From Alphaproteobacteria bacterium (GTDB lineage: Bacteria > Pseudomonadota > Alphaproteobacteria > Reyranellales > Reyranellaceae), in assembly GCA_017307275.1 (NCBI GenBank), contig JAFKFK010000029.1, positions 20,443 to 84,442 of the forward strand: a DNA stretch of 64,000 nucleotides, given 5' to 3'. Made by a program: the position numbers and the translations under genes. Below the pieces are notes generated by a model. That model was not told the origin of the DNA and made no database searches. It saw only the letters and a program-made list of their open reading frames with translations. Shown in pieces: positions 15,129 through 23,916 of the stretch. Within the stretch, counting starts at the first letter, position 1. Every line of letters starts with the position of its first letter.

Positions 15129-16490
15129 CTATAGCAAGAAGATCGTCGCCAGTCCGAGGAAGGTGAGGAAGCCGATCACGTCGGTCACCATCGTCAGGAA
15201 GACGGTCGAGGAGACAGCGGGATCGACGCCAAACTTCTGCAGGCCGAGCGGGATCAACGACCCAGCGAGGGCTGCAGCAAACAGATTGCAGATCATGGCA
15301 GCGGCGATGACACCGCCCAGCCGCCAGTCACCGAACAACACGACGACACCAGCCGCCAGGATGATCGCGAACATCAGCCCGTTCATGCTGCCCACCGCCG
15401 CTTCCTTGGCGATGAAGCGCAGCGCATTGGCGGCCGTCAGCTCCCCCATGGCCAGCGCCCGAACGGTGACTGTCACGGTCTGGATGCCAGCATTGCCGCC
15501 CATCGAGGCAACGATCGGCATGAGGGCGGCCAGAACGACGATCTTCTCGATCGTGCCCTCGAACTGGGCGATCACGAAGGAGGCCACGAGCGCCGTCGCG
15601 ACGTTGACCAGCAGCCATGGCGCCCGCAGCCGGACCGTGCGCACGGGCGGCGCGTGCATGTCGTCGGTGCCGACGCCGCCCATCTTCAGCATGTCCTCTT
15701 CGGCTTCCTCGTCGATCACGTCGACGACGTCGTCGACCATGATCACGCCCAGGAGCCGGTTCTCGTCATCGACGACAGGGCAGGAAACCAGGTTCTGGTC
15801 ACGGAAGAGATGCGCCACCTCGGCCTGATCGGCCGTCACGGGCACCGAGGGAATATCGGGATCGGCGATATCGAGGATGCCGATTGGCCGCTTGGTCCGC
15901 AGCATGCGGCCGAGCGGCACCGAGCCTCGTAGCCGGCCGTCAGAATCGACGACGAAGATATCGTAGACGTCGTCGGGCAGATCGGTGGCTTCGCGGCAAT
16001 AGTCGATCACCTGGCCGACCGTCCAGCCATCCGGCACCTTGACCAGCGAGCGCTGCATGAGGCGCCCGGCCGTATCTTCCCGAAATGCCAGTGCCTGCTC
16101 GATCTCGGCGCGATCCTCGGCCGGCAGTTCGGCCAGGACCTCCTGCCGCTCTGCCTCCGGCAGATCCTCGAGAATGGTCGCGGCGTCGTCGGCTTCCAGC
16201 TCACGCGCAGCGGCGGCGATTTCCTTGCTGTCGAGCTGTTCGAGAACGTCCTCGAGGACTTCCTCGTCGAGTTCGGTCAGCGCCTCGGGATCGAGATCGC
16301 GCTTGAGGATACCGACTAGCTTGTCGCGCTCGCCCTCGCCCACCTGCTCGAGGATCGACGCCTGACCGGTGGCGCTGAGGTCGGCCAGGAGCGCCCTGAC
16401 TTCCTCCGCCCTGTCTTCTGCAAGCGCCGCCTCGACCCGCCGGACAAGCTCCGGCGTCACTTCATCGAGGAGATCGCTTTCGCCGCTCAT
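15129..16490 (-). CDS. mgtE: Magnesium transporter MgtE
   Basis: Inner-membrane Mg2+ channel gated by cytosolic Mg2+. The 453 residues show the full layout: an N-terminal alpha-helical superhelical domain (about 15-135, many DLPEAERQEVL-type repeats), a CBS pair (about 140-265, including FVVDSDGRLRGSVPLGRML and VSCPVVDDENRLLGVIMVDDV), and five C-terminal transmembrane helices (about 290-453). The pore signature is ALMPIVASMGGNAGIQT. Its ATG overlaps the maeB stop by four bases (16487-16490), so expression is coupled to malic enzyme, whose activity needs Mg2+ or Mn2+. No Mg-sensing leader is possible inside this overlap. Confidence 0.96.
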   Translation of the reverse strand: MSGESDLLDEVTPELVRRVEAALAEDRAEEVRALLADLSATGQASILEQVGEGERDKLVGILKRDLDPEALTELDEEVLEDVLEQLDSKEIAAAARELEADDAATILEDLPEAERQEVLAELPAEDRAEIEQALAFREDTAGRLMQRSLVKVPDGWTVGQVIDYCREATDLPDDVYDIFVVDSDGRLRGSVPLGRMLRTKRPIGILDIADPDIPSVPVTADQAEVAHLFRDQNLVSCPVVDDENRLLGVIMVDDVVDVIDEEAEEDMLKMGGVGTDDMHAPPVRTVRLRAPWLLVNVATALVASFVIAQFEGTIEKIVVLAALMPIVASMGGNAGIQTVTVTVRALAMGELTAANALRFIAKEAAVGSMNGLMFAIILAAGVVVLFGDWRLGGVIAAAMICNLFAAALAGSLIPLGLQKFGVDPAVSSTVFLTMVTDVIGFLTFLGLATIFLL

Positions 16491-18769
16491 CCACGCGCCT
16501 CAGCAAGACGCTGCGCCTCGACGACGGCCAGCGCCGTCATGTTCAGGATACCGCGGGCTGTCACTGAAGGGGTCAACACATGAGCCGGCAAATCGGTTCC
16601 CAACAACATGGGGCCAATGTGCAAGCCGTCAGCGCCATTCTTCAAGAGATTAAAGGAAATGTTGGCAGCGTCGAGTGAAGGACAGATGACAAGGTTCGCC
16701 GGCTCCTTGAGCTTGGAGCGTGCGAAGACGTTGTTGCGGATGTCGACGTCGAGCGCGGCATCGCCATGCATCTCGCCGTCGACTTCGAGGGTCGGTGCCC
16801 GCTCGTGCAGGATTTTCACCGCCGCAGCCATCTTGCGCGCCGATGGATGGTCCGAACTGCCGAAGCTCGAATGCGAGATCAGCGCGACCTTGGGCTGGAT
16901 GCCGAAACGCAGCACTTCGTCGGCCGCCAGCAAGGTGATCTCAGCCAGAGTCTCGGGATCGGGATCGTAGTTCACGTAAGTGTCGGCGATGAACAGCGAG
17001 CGGGTCGGCATCACCAGCAGGCTGAGCGCCGCCATGTTCTTCACGCCTTCCTTGAGGCCGATGACGTCGCGCACGTGATTGAAGTGCGTGCGGAAGCGGC
17101 CATAGGCACCGGCGATCATTGCATCGGCATCGCCCAGTCGGACGGCGAGCGCGGCGATCAAGGTCGGGCTGGAGCGCACCAGGTTGCGCGCCGTAGGCTC
17201 GGTGACGCCGCGTCGCTCCATCAGCTCGTGATAGGCGCCCCAGTACTTGTCGTACCGCGGATCGTGGGACGGATTGATCAACTCGACGTCCGTCCCCGGC
17301 TGGAAGCGGAGCCCGAGACGCTCGGCACGACGGCGTACGACTTCGGGCCGGCCGATCAGGATCGGTTTGGCAATGCCCTCGTCGAGAATGATCTGCACGG
17401 CGCGCAGCACGCGGTCGTCCTCGCCCGCGCTGAAGATGACGCGCTTGGGCGCACTGCGGGCCTGTTCGAAGACCGGCCGCATGATCAGGCCGGACTTGAA
17501 CACGAACTGGCTGAGCTGGTCACGGTAGGCCTCGAAATCGGCGATCGGGCGGGTTGCCACGCCGCTGTCCATTGCGGCCTTAGCGACGGCCGGCGCCAGC
17601 TCGACGATCAGGCGCGGGTCGAAGGGCTTGGGGATGATCTGTTCGGGGCCGAATCCGCCAGCCTGTTCGCCAAAGGCGCGAGCCACGACCTCGGACGGCT
17701 CCTTGCGCGCCAGCGCGGCCAGCGCCCGCACGCAGGCGATCTTCATCTCGTCGTTGACCGTGGTGGCGCCGACATCGAGCGCGCCGCGGAAGATGTACGG
17801 GAAGCAGAGGACGTTGTTGACCTGGTTGGGATAGTCGCTGCGCCCCGTGGCCATGATCGCGTCGTCGCGCACCGCGGCGACATCCTCCGGCGTGATCTCG
17901 GGATTGGGGTTGGCCAGGGCGAAGATCAGCGGCTTGGCCGCCATCTTCTTCACCATCTCCTGCTTCAGCACGCCCGCGGCCGAAAGGCCCAGGAAGACAT
18001 CGGCACCGCCAATCACCTCGCCCAGGGTACGGGCCTGCGTGTCGCGCGCGTAGCGCTCCTTCCACGGGTCCATCTGCTCGTTGCGGCCCTTCCAGACCAC
18101 ACCGGCGATGTCGGTGACCCACATGTTCTCACGCGGCAGGCCGAGCTTCTCGAGCACCCCCAGACAGGAAAGCGCTGCCGCGCCCGCACCGGACACGACC
18201 AGCTTCACCTTGGCGATGTCCTTGCCGACCAGCGACAGGGCATTCAGCAGCGCCGCACCGACGATGATGGCCGTGCCGTGCTGATCGTCGTGGAAGACCG
18301 GGATCCCCATGCGCTCGCGCAGCTTCTGCTCGACGTAGAAGCACTCCGGCGCCTTGATGTCTTCGAGATTGATGCCGCCGAAGGTGGGCTCAAGGGCAGC
18401 GACGATGTCGACCAGCCGCTCCTGGTCGAGTTCCGCCAGTTCCAGGTCGAACACGTCGATGCCGGCGAACTTCTTGAAGAGGACGCCCTTGCCCTCCATC
18501 ACCGGCTTGGCCGCTAGCGGGCCGATGGCGCCGAGGCCCAGCACCGCAGTGCCATTGGTGACGACAGCGACCAGGTTGGCACGGGCCGTCAGTTCGGCAG
18601 CCGTCGCCGGATCGCGCACGATCTCGTTGCAGGCCGCCGCCACGCCCGGCGAATAGGCCAAAGCCAAGTCGCGCTGGGTGGCCAGCGGCTTGGTCGGCAC
18701 GACTTCGATTTTTCCGGGTCGAGGGATGCGATGGTAACGGAGCGCGCCGTCGGTAAGTTCATCCGCCAA
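16487..18769 (-). CDS. maeB: NADP-dependent malic enzyme with C-terminal phosphotransacetylase-like domain
   Basis: Oxidatively decarboxylates malate to pyruvate, making NADPH. The malic part (about 1-425) starts ALRYHRIPRPGKIEVVPTKP and includes LAYSPGVA, FAGIDVFDLEL and the dinucleotide fold VVSGAGAAALSCL. A phosphotransacetylase-like domain (about 430-760) follows; in this family it is regulatory and not catalytic. I chose the TTG at 18767-18769, preceded by GGGGGAGG; it gives 760 residues, close to the usual MaeB length. A longer reading starts at a TTG (18803-18805) inside the U-tract of the tRNA terminator and is less likely. mgtE overlaps the 3' end. Confidence 0.93.
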   Translation of the reverse strand: MADELTDGALRYHRIPRPGKIEVVPTKPLATQRDLALAYSPGVAAACNEIVRDPATAAELTARANLVAVVTNGTAVLGLGAIGPLAAKPVMEGKGVLFKKFAGIDVFDLELAELDQERLVDIVAALEPTFGGINLEDIKAPECFYVEQKLRERMGIPVFHDDQHGTAIIVGAALLNALSLVGKDIAKVKLVVSGAGAAALSCLGVLEKLGLPRENMWVTDIAGVVWKGRNEQMDPWKERYARDTQARTLGEVIGGADVFLGLSAAGVLKQEMVKKMAAKPLIFALANPNPEITPEDVAAVRDDAIMATGRSDYPNQVNNVLCFPYIFRGALDVGATTVNDEMKIACVRALAALARKEPSEVVARAFGEQAGGFGPEQIIPKPFDPRLIVELAPAVAKAAMDSGVATRPIADFEAYRDQLSQFVFKSGLIMRPVFEQARSAPKRVIFSAGEDDRVLRAVQIILDEGIAKPILIGRPEVVRRRAERLGLRFQPGTDVELINPSHDPRYDKYWGAYHELMERRGVTEPTARNLVRSSPTLIAALAVRLGDADAMIAGAYGRFRTHFNHVRDVIGLKEGVKNMAALSLLVMPTRSLFIADTYVNYDPDPETLAEITLLAADEVLRFGIQPKVALISHSSFGSSDHPSARKMAAAVKILHERAPTLEVDGEMHGDAALDVDIRNNVFARSKLKEPANLVICPSLDAANISFNLLKNGADGLHIGPMLLGTDLPAHVLTPSVTARGILNMTALAVVEAQRLAEARG

Positions 18770-18802
18770 GCTCGCCTCCCCCTCTCGAGCGCCCCGGCCA
18801 AA

Positions 18803-18839
18803 CAAAAAGGGCCGCCAGTTGGATTTTCCAACAGGCGGC
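18803..18839 (-). terminator. Rho-independent terminator of tRNA-Leu
   Basis: On the minus strand a 13-bp stem (18839-18827 with 18823-18811, one A/A mismatch) closes a three-base loop and is followed by CC and TTTTT (18808-18804). It lies 35 bases after the tRNA 3' end. It abuts the maeB coding region: its T-tract coincides with a possible upstream TTG of maeB. Confidence 0.8.
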
Positions 18840-18873
18840 GGCCTCAGGCTACCTTTTCGATCGAACCGGCGTT

Positions 18874-18958
18874 TGGTGCGGCCAAGAAGACTCGAACTTC
18901 CACGCCTCGCGGCACTAGCACCTCAAGCTAGCGCGTCTACCAATTCCGCCATGGCCGC
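18874..18958 (-). tRNA. tRNA-Leu, anticodon GAG
   Basis: An 85-base tRNA with encoded CCA (18876-18874). The acceptor stem is GCGGCCA paired with TGGCCGC, and the discriminator base is A. The anticodon stem CTAGC/GCTAG encloses the loop TTGAGGT, giving anticodon GAG, which reads CUC and CUU. The long variable arm (TGCCGCGAGGCGT region) marks it as a class II tRNA, and GTTCGAGTC is the T loop. It is followed by a strong terminator and preceded by a promoter-like sequence. Confidence 0.95.
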
Positions 18959-18976
18959 GCCGGTTCGATGGCGCGG

Positions 18977-19005
18977 GGGATACCAAATCGCCTCACCAGT
19001 GGCAA
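18977..19005 (-). promoter_or_regulatory. Likely promoter of tRNA-Leu
   Basis: On the minus strand TTGCCA (19005-19000) and TATCCC (18982-18977) are 17 bases apart, and the -10 ends 18 bases before the mature tRNA 5' end. The spacing is ideal, and the match is 4 of 6 at the -35 and 3-4 of 6 at the -10. A GC-rich discriminator follows, as expected for a stringently controlled tRNA promoter. Confidence 0.5.
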
Positions 19006-19047
19006 GGCGGGCTTGCACAAGTCTCGCGAAGTACCGATTTTGCCACA

Positions 19048-19740
19048 ATGAACAGCCCCGAATGGCGCATTTCCGACGGCGCGGTCCCCTACGACGAGGC
19101 TCTGGCCGCCATGGAGGCGCGTGTCGCCGACATTCGCGCCGGGCATGCCAGCGAATTGGTGTGGCTGCTGGAGCATCCGCCGCTCTATACGGCCGGCACG
19201 AGTTCCAAAGCGCACGACCTGCTGCAGCCCGTACGTTTTCCGGTCCATATCGCAGGCCGTGGCGGGCAATACACCTATCACGGCCCCGGCCAGCGCGTGG
19301 CCTATGTGATGCTCGACCTCCGGGCACGGCGCCAGGACGTGCGGCGCTACGTTGCAGATCTCGAGGATTGGACCATCCGCACCCTCGCCCGCTTCAACGT
19401 GCGGGCCGAACGGCGGCAAGGCCGGGTTGGCGTCTGGGTGACCCGCCCCGACAAGCCCGCCCTGCCCGACGGCAGCCCGCGTGAGGACAAGATTGCGGCC
19501 ATCGGTGTGCGCATTCGCCACTGGGTGTCGTTTCATGGCATCTCGATCAACGTCGAGCCCGACCTGTCGCACTATGCGGGAATCGTTCCCTGCGGCATTG
19601 CCGAACATGGCGTGACGTCGCTGGTCGATCTCGGCCTGCCAGTGACCCTGGCCGATCTCGATGCCGCGCTGGCCGAAACGTTCGACGAGGTCTTCGGCCA
19701 AGCCGCCGCCTCGGCTGTCAGGCCGTCGGCAGCCGCGTAA
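19048..19740 (+). CDS. lipB: Octanoyltransferase (lipoate biosynthesis)
   Basis: Moves the octanoyl chain from octanoyl-ACP to lipoyl domains, the first step of lipoate synthesis. It has 230 residues. Signatures are GRGGQYTYHGPGQRVAYVM at about 71-89, Lys148 in EDKIAAIGVR, and the acyl-thioester Cys182 in GIVPCGI, the Cys/Lys dyad of LipB. The ATG at 19048 lacks a clear Shine-Dalgarno. Its last 23 bases overlap the 3' end of the convergent acylphosphatase gene. It is divergent from tRNA-Leu. Confidence 0.96.
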   Translation: MNSPEWRISDGAVPYDEALAAMEARVADIRAGHASELVWLLEHPPLYTAGTSSKAHDLLQPVRFPVHIAGRGGQYTYHGPGQRVAYVMLDLRARRQDVRRYVADLEDWTIRTLARFNVRAERRQGRVGVWVTRPDKPALPDGSPREDKIAAIGVRIRHWVSFHGISINVEPDLSHYAGIVPCGIAEHGVTSLVDLGLPVTLADLDAALAETFDEVFGQAAASAVRPSAAA

Positions 19741-19999
19741 AGCCTTCCGGTAAGACGTCGAGGTCGACCGGATCGACGTCGATCTCGTCGACGCGCGCCA
19801 GCGACGGGCCATGCCGGCAGGCTTCGATCATGCGGCCGACTGCCGCCTCGTCGCCCACGATCAAGGCTTCGACAGCGCCGTCACTGCGATTGCGCACCCA
19901 GCCGGTGAGTCCGAGCCGACGTCCAGTGGCCACCGCCCAGTCGCGGTAGCCCACGCCCTGCACCCTGCCGGTAATGGTCAGGCGTGCCTGCAGTGCCAT
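19718..19999 (-). CDS. acyP: Acylphosphatase
   Basis: Small cytoplasmic enzyme hydrolysing carboxyl-phosphate bonds such as acetyl phosphate. It has 93 residues. GRVQGVGYRDWAVATGRRLG holds the phosphate-binding loop and catalytic Arg, and GWVRNRSDGAVEALIVGDE contains the catalytic Asn. The gene starts 16 bases after the pccA stop and is probably the last gene of that operon. Its 3' end overlaps lipB by 23 bases on the opposite strand. Its physiological role is unclear; clean-up of carboxyphosphate or acyl phosphates near a biotin carboxylase is an idea only. Confidence 0.93.
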   Translation of the reverse strand: MALQARLTITGRVQGVGYRDWAVATGRRLGLTGWVRNRSDGAVEALIVGDEAAVGRMIEACRHGPSLARVDEIDVDPVDLDVLPEGFTRLPTA

Positions 20000-20015
20000 C
20001 GGCGCGGCACCGATC

Positions 20016-22103
20016 CTAGGCGAACTCGATGATCTTCTGATCTACGCGCAGGCTATCGCCTGCCTTGGCATGGAGGGTCTTCACCGTGCCGTCGCGCACC
20101 GCACGCAGCACGTTCTCCATCTTCATCGCCTCGACGACAGCCAGCGCCTCGCCGGCCTTGATCTCCTGGCCCTCGGCGACGGCAACGGACGCCAACAGGC
20201 CCGGCATCGGCGAGAGCAGGAACTTCGACGTATCGGGCGCGGCCTTCACCGGCATCAACGCATAGAGTTCGGCCTGACGCGGAGTCAGGACCAGCACATC
20301 GGCCTGCCCACCTTCGTGCACCAGGCGCCAGCCGGAGCCCAGGGTATCGACCTGAACCACGATATGCTGGCCATCGACCGTCGCGTGAAGCAACGGTTCG
20401 CCCGGCACCCAGTTGGTTTCAATCGCGATCTCGCGATCGCCAGCCTCGACCGTGAACGCCGCACCCTGTCCGGCAACGCGGACAGCCATCGGCTCGCGGT
20501 TCAGCATGACGGTGCGGCCGTCTTCGACGGTGCCCGTGCGATGGCTCTGAATGCGGTCGACCACGGCAGCGATAGCCGCCAGCATCGCGGGATCGCGCGG
20601 CGGCAGATGCGCTGCCGTGAAGCCGCCCTTGAACTCCTCGGCGATGAAGTTGGTGGTGAGCTGGCCCGCCACGAACCGCGGATGGGCCATCAACGCCGCC
20701 AAGAACGGCACATTGTGCGACACGCCGCGGACGTAGAATTCGTCCAGGGCGCGGCGCATACGGTCGATCGCGTCGTTGCGCGTCTTTCCATAGGTGCAGA
20801 GCTTGGCGATCATCGGATCGTAGAACATCGAGATCTCGCCGCCTTCGTAGACGCCGGTGTCGACGCGCACATCAGGACCGGCCTTGGGCTCGCGATACTT
20901 CACAAGGCGGCCGGTCGAAGGCAGGAAGTTGCGGAACGGATCCTCGGCGTAGAGGCGCGCCTCGACCGCCCAGCCGTTGAGCTTCACGTCCTTCTGCTCG
21001 AACGGCAACTTTTCGCCGGCGGCCACGCGGATCATCAGCTCCACGAGATCGAGGCCGGTGATCAGCTCGGTCACCGGATGCTCGACCTGAAGGCGGGTGT
21101 TCATCTCGAGGAAGTAGAAGTTGCGGTTCTTGTCGACGATGAACTCGACGGTGCCCGCGCTCTTGTATTTCACGGCCTTTGCCAGCGCGACGGCCTGCTC
21201 GCCCATCGCCTTGCGCGTCTTGGCGTCGAGGAACGGGCTCGGCGCCTCCTCGATCACCTTCTGGTGGCGACGCTGGATCGAGCACTCGCGCTCCCAGAGG
21301 TAGACGCAGTTGCCGCGACCGTCGGCAATGAGCTGGATCTCGATGTGGCGCGGCTCTTCGACATACTTCTCGATGAACACGCGATCGTCGGCGAACGACG
21401 CCTTGGCCTCGTTGGTCGCCGAGCCGAAGCCCTCATGCGCCTCGGCATCGTTGTAGGCGATGCGCATGCCCTTGCCGCCACCGCCGGCCGAGGCCTTGAT
21501 CATTACCGGGTAGCCGATCTTCTGGGCGATCTTCACCGCCTCGTCGGCGTTGGGAATGGCTGCGAGATGGCCCGGCACCGTGCTGACGCCCGCCTTCTGA
21601 GCGAGTTTCTTGGACTCGATCTTGTCGCCCATGGCGTAGATCGCGCGCGCATCGGGGCCGATGAAGGCGATGCCGGCTGCGGCCAGCGCCTTCTGGAAGG
21701 CTTCCTTCTCGGAGAGAAAGCCGTAGCCCGGATGGACCGCCTGGGCGCCTGTCTTCTTGCAAGCGTCGACGATCTTGTCGATCAGCAGATAGGACTGCGC
21801 CGACGGCGGCGGACCGATCAGGACCTTCTCGTCGGCCTCGCGCACATGCAGCGCATCGGCATCCGCCTCGGAGTAGACCGCGACGGTCTTGATGCCGAGC
21901 CGCTTGCAGGTGCGGATGACACGGCAGGCGATCTCGCCGCGGTTGGCGATCAGGATCTTGTCAAACAGTGGCTTCGGGCCTGTCGCCTTCGGCGCAGCGG
22001 TCTTTGCCGCCGCAGCCTTTGCTGCCGGCTTCTTGGCAGCCTTCTGCGCCGGCTTCTTCACGGCCTTGGGCGCAGCTTTGGCGACCTTCTTCTTGGTGGC
22101 CAT
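20016..22103 (-). CDS. pccA: Propionyl-CoA carboxylase alpha subunit (biotin carboxylase + BCCP)
   Basis: Carboxylates its biotin with ATP and bicarbonate so that PccB can make methylmalonyl-CoA. It has 695 residues. Biotin carboxylase occupies about 45-495 (KILIANRGEIACRVIRTCKR, KASAGGGGKGMRI, LEMNTRLQVEHPVTE), a BT-type linker about 500-620, and the biotinyl domain at the C-terminus with EAMKMEN (Lys about 661). The first about 44 residues are an unusual Lys/Ala/Pro-rich tail (KKKVAKAAPKAVKKP and so on). No start codon lies between that tail and the enzyme proper. AAGGAT precedes the ATG. A methylcrotonyl- or acetyl-CoA specificity is possible but less likely with this PccB. Confidence 0.92.
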   Translation of the reverse strand: MATKKKVAKAAPKAVKKPAQKAAKKPAAKAAAAKTAAPKATGPKPLFDKILIANRGEIACRVIRTCKRLGIKTVAVYSEADADALHVREADEKVLIGPPPSAQSYLLIDKIVDACKKTGAQAVHPGYGFLSEKEAFQKALAAAGIAFIGPDARAIYAMGDKIESKKLAQKAGVSTVPGHLAAIPNADEAVKIAQKIGYPVMIKASAGGGGKGMRIAYNDAEAHEGFGSATNEAKASFADDRVFIEKYVEEPRHIEIQLIADGRGNCVYLWERECSIQRRHQKVIEEAPSPFLDAKTRKAMGEQAVALAKAVKYKSAGTVEFIVDKNRNFYFLEMNTRLQVEHPVTELITGLDLVELMIRVAAGEKLPFEQKDVKLNGWAVEARLYAEDPFRNFLPSTGRLVKYREPKAGPDVRVDTGVYEGGEISMFYDPMIAKLCTYGKTRNDAIDRMRRALDEFYVRGVSHNVPFLAALMAHPRFVAGQLTTNFIAEEFKGGFTAAHLPPRDPAMLAAIAAVVDRIQSHRTGTVEDGRTVMLNREPMAVRVAGQGAAFTVEAGDREIAIETNWVPGEPLLHATVDGQHIVVQVDTLGSGWRLVHEGGQADVLVLTPRQAELYALMPVKAAPDTSKFLLSPMPGLLASVAVAEGQEIKAGEALAVVEAMKMENVLRAVRDGTVKTLHAKAGDSLRVDQKIIEFA

Positions 22104-22105
22104 TC

Positions 22106-22318
22106 TCAGGATCCTTTTTTATTGCGTTCAAACATGCCCATCGACCAGGCGGTATGGGCCGCGATGAGGGGTATCCAGGCGATGAACGCCCAGAGCCACC
22201 ATGGATAACGGGACGAGACCAGGGCGTTGACGGCGATCAGGACCAGCAGCGTGAACAGCCCCACGATCATGTGGAGCCGCACGATCCGCGCACGCCTCGT
22301 CCGCTCTTGCGCCGACAT
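22106..22318 (-). CDS. Small two-transmembrane protein (2TM-domain type)
   Basis: A 70-residue protein: a basic start MSAQERTRRARIVRLHMIVG, a first hydrophobic helix (about 16-34), the loop SSRYPWWLW, a second helix (about 41-58) and a basic tail FERNKKGS. This matches the shape of 2TM-domain (PF13239-like) proteins, usually of unknown function. The ATG at 22316-22318 is 14 bases after the pccB stop, and the stop is two bases before pccA, so it is embedded in the carboxylase operon. Both termini should face the cytoplasm. Confidence 0.8.
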   Translation of the reverse strand: MSAQERTRRARIVRLHMIVGLFTLLVLIAVNALVSSRYPWWLWAFIAWIPLIAAHTAWSMGMFERNKKGS

Positions 22319-22332
22319 CGCCACGGCAACCG

Positions 22333-23865
22333 TCACAGAGGGACGTTGCCGTGCTTGCGCCACGGGTTCTCGAGCTTCTTGGTCTCGAGCGTGGCGAGCG
22401 ACTTGCAAATCCGCCGGCGGGTGCCATGCGGCATGATCACGTCGTCGATGAAGCCGCGGTTGGCGGCGACGAACGGATTGGCGAACTTCTCGCGATACTC
22501 CTCGGTGCGCTTGGCGATCTTGGCAGCGTCGCCAATGTCGGAACGGAAAATGATCTCCACCGCACCCTTGGCGCCCATCACCGCGATCTCGGCACCCGGC
22601 CAGGCATAGTTGACATCGCCGCGCAGGTGCTTGGACGCCATCACGTCGTAGGCGCCGCCATAGGCCTTGCGGGTGATCACCGTCACCTTCGGCACCGTCG
22701 CCTCGGCATAGGCGTAGAGCAGCTTGGCGCCATGCTTGATGATGCCGCCATACTCCTGCGTCGTACCCGGCAGGAAGCCCGGCACGTCGACGAAGGTCAC
22801 GATCGGAATATTGAAGGCATCGCAGAAGCGGACGAAACGCGCGCCCTTGCGCGAGCTGTCGATATCGAGGCAGCCGGCCAGCACCATCGGCTGGTTGGCG
22901 ACGAAGCCCACCGTCTTGCCGGCCATGCGGCCGAAACCGACCACGATGTTGCCGGCCCATTCGGGCGACAGCTCGAAGAAGTCGCCCTCGTCCACGACCT
23001 TCAGGATCAGCTCCTTGATGTCGTAGGGCTTATTGGGATTGTCCGGCACCAGCGTGTCGAGCGAGAGGTCGTCGCGATCCACCGGATCGTGCGTCGGGCG
23101 CACCGGCGCCTTCTCGCGGTTGTTCGACGGCAGGAAATCGACGAAGCGGCGGAGCTGCAGCAGCGCCTCGATGTCGTTCTCGAAGGCGAGGTCGGAAACG
23201 CCGGACTTCTGCGTATGGGTCAGCGCCCCGCCCAGTTCCTCCTGAGTCACCGTCTCGTGGGTCACGGTCTTCACCACGTCGGGACCGGTGACGAACATGT
23301 AGGAGCTGTCCTTCACCATGAAGATGAAGTCGGTCATCGCGGGCGAATAGACCGCGCCGCCGGCGCAGGGGCCCATGACCATCGAGATCTGCGGGATGAC
23401 GCCCGACGCCAGCACGTTGCGCTGGAACACGTCGGCATAGCCCGCCAGCGAATCGACGCCCTCCTGGATGCGCGCACCGCCGGAGTCGTTGAGGCCCAGC
23501 ACCGGTGCGCCGACCTTCATGGCGGTGTCCATGATCTTGCAGATCTTGGCCGCATGCATGCCGGAGAGTGCGCCACCGAACACGGTGAAGTCCTGGCTGA
23601 AGACATAGACCAGCCGGCCGTTGATGGTGCCGTGGCCGGTCACGACGCCGTCACCGGGGATCTTCTGCGTCTCCATGCCGAAGTCGATCGAGCGATGCTC
23701 GACGAACATGTCGTATTCCTCGAACGACCCCGGATCGAGCAGCGCATCGATGCGCTCGCGCGCCGTCAGCTTGCCCTTGGCATGCTGCGCCTCGACGCGA
23801 CGTGCACCGCCGCCCTGGCGTGCCGCGGCACGCCTCAGTTCGAGCTCTTCCAACATCTTCTGCAT
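22333..23865 (-). CDS. pccB: Propionyl-CoA carboxylase beta subunit (carboxyltransferase)
   Basis: Transfers the carboxyl group from biotin on PccA to propionyl-CoA. The 510 residues form two crotonase-like halves. Features include RERIDALLDPGSFEEYDMFV, LNDSGGARIQEGVDSLAGYA, MGPCAGGAVYSPAMTDFIFM and, in the C-terminal half, VDVPGFLPGTTQEYGGIIKH and KAYGGAYDVM. Length and motifs fit PccB better than AccD, which is shorter and has a zinc ribbon, or MccB. It sits in the order pccB-2TM-pccA-acyP. Methylmalonyl-CoA made here would need epimerase and B12-dependent mutase, which are not in the window. Confidence 0.95.
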   Translation of the reverse strand: MQKMLEELELRRAAARQGGGARRVEAQHAKGKLTARERIDALLDPGSFEEYDMFVEHRSIDFGMETQKIPGDGVVTGHGTINGRLVYVFSQDFTVFGGALSGMHAAKICKIMDTAMKVGAPVLGLNDSGGARIQEGVDSLAGYADVFQRNVLASGVIPQISMVMGPCAGGAVYSPAMTDFIFMVKDSSYMFVTGPDVVKTVTHETVTQEELGGALTHTQKSGVSDLAFENDIEALLQLRRFVDFLPSNNREKAPVRPTHDPVDRDDLSLDTLVPDNPNKPYDIKELILKVVDEGDFFELSPEWAGNIVVGFGRMAGKTVGFVANQPMVLAGCLDIDSSRKGARFVRFCDAFNIPIVTFVDVPGFLPGTTQEYGGIIKHGAKLLYAYAEATVPKVTVITRKAYGGAYDVMASKHLRGDVNYAWPGAEIAVMGAKGAVEIIFRSDIGDAAKIAKRTEEYREKFANPFVAANRGFIDDVIMPHGTRRRICKSLATLETKKLENPWRKHGNVPL

Positions 23866-23916
23866 TCGTATCTCCGGCCCCTTGCCAGCAGTTTTCGGCC
23901 AATATCGCGACCGCGT

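Noticed and set aside
16766..18517. Long plus-strand frame opposite maeB
   Set aside because: Antisense shadow of maeB, with biased composition and no recognisable motif.
18803..18805. Upstream TTG as maeB start
   Set aside because: It lies in the T-tract of the tRNA-Leu terminator and has no Shine-Dalgarno. The TTG at 18767-18769 has a strong one and gives the usual MaeB length.
19974..22208. Long plus-strand frame opposite pccA
   Set aside because: Antisense shadow; its Leu/Arg-rich end is the complement of the Lys/Ala/Pro tail codons.
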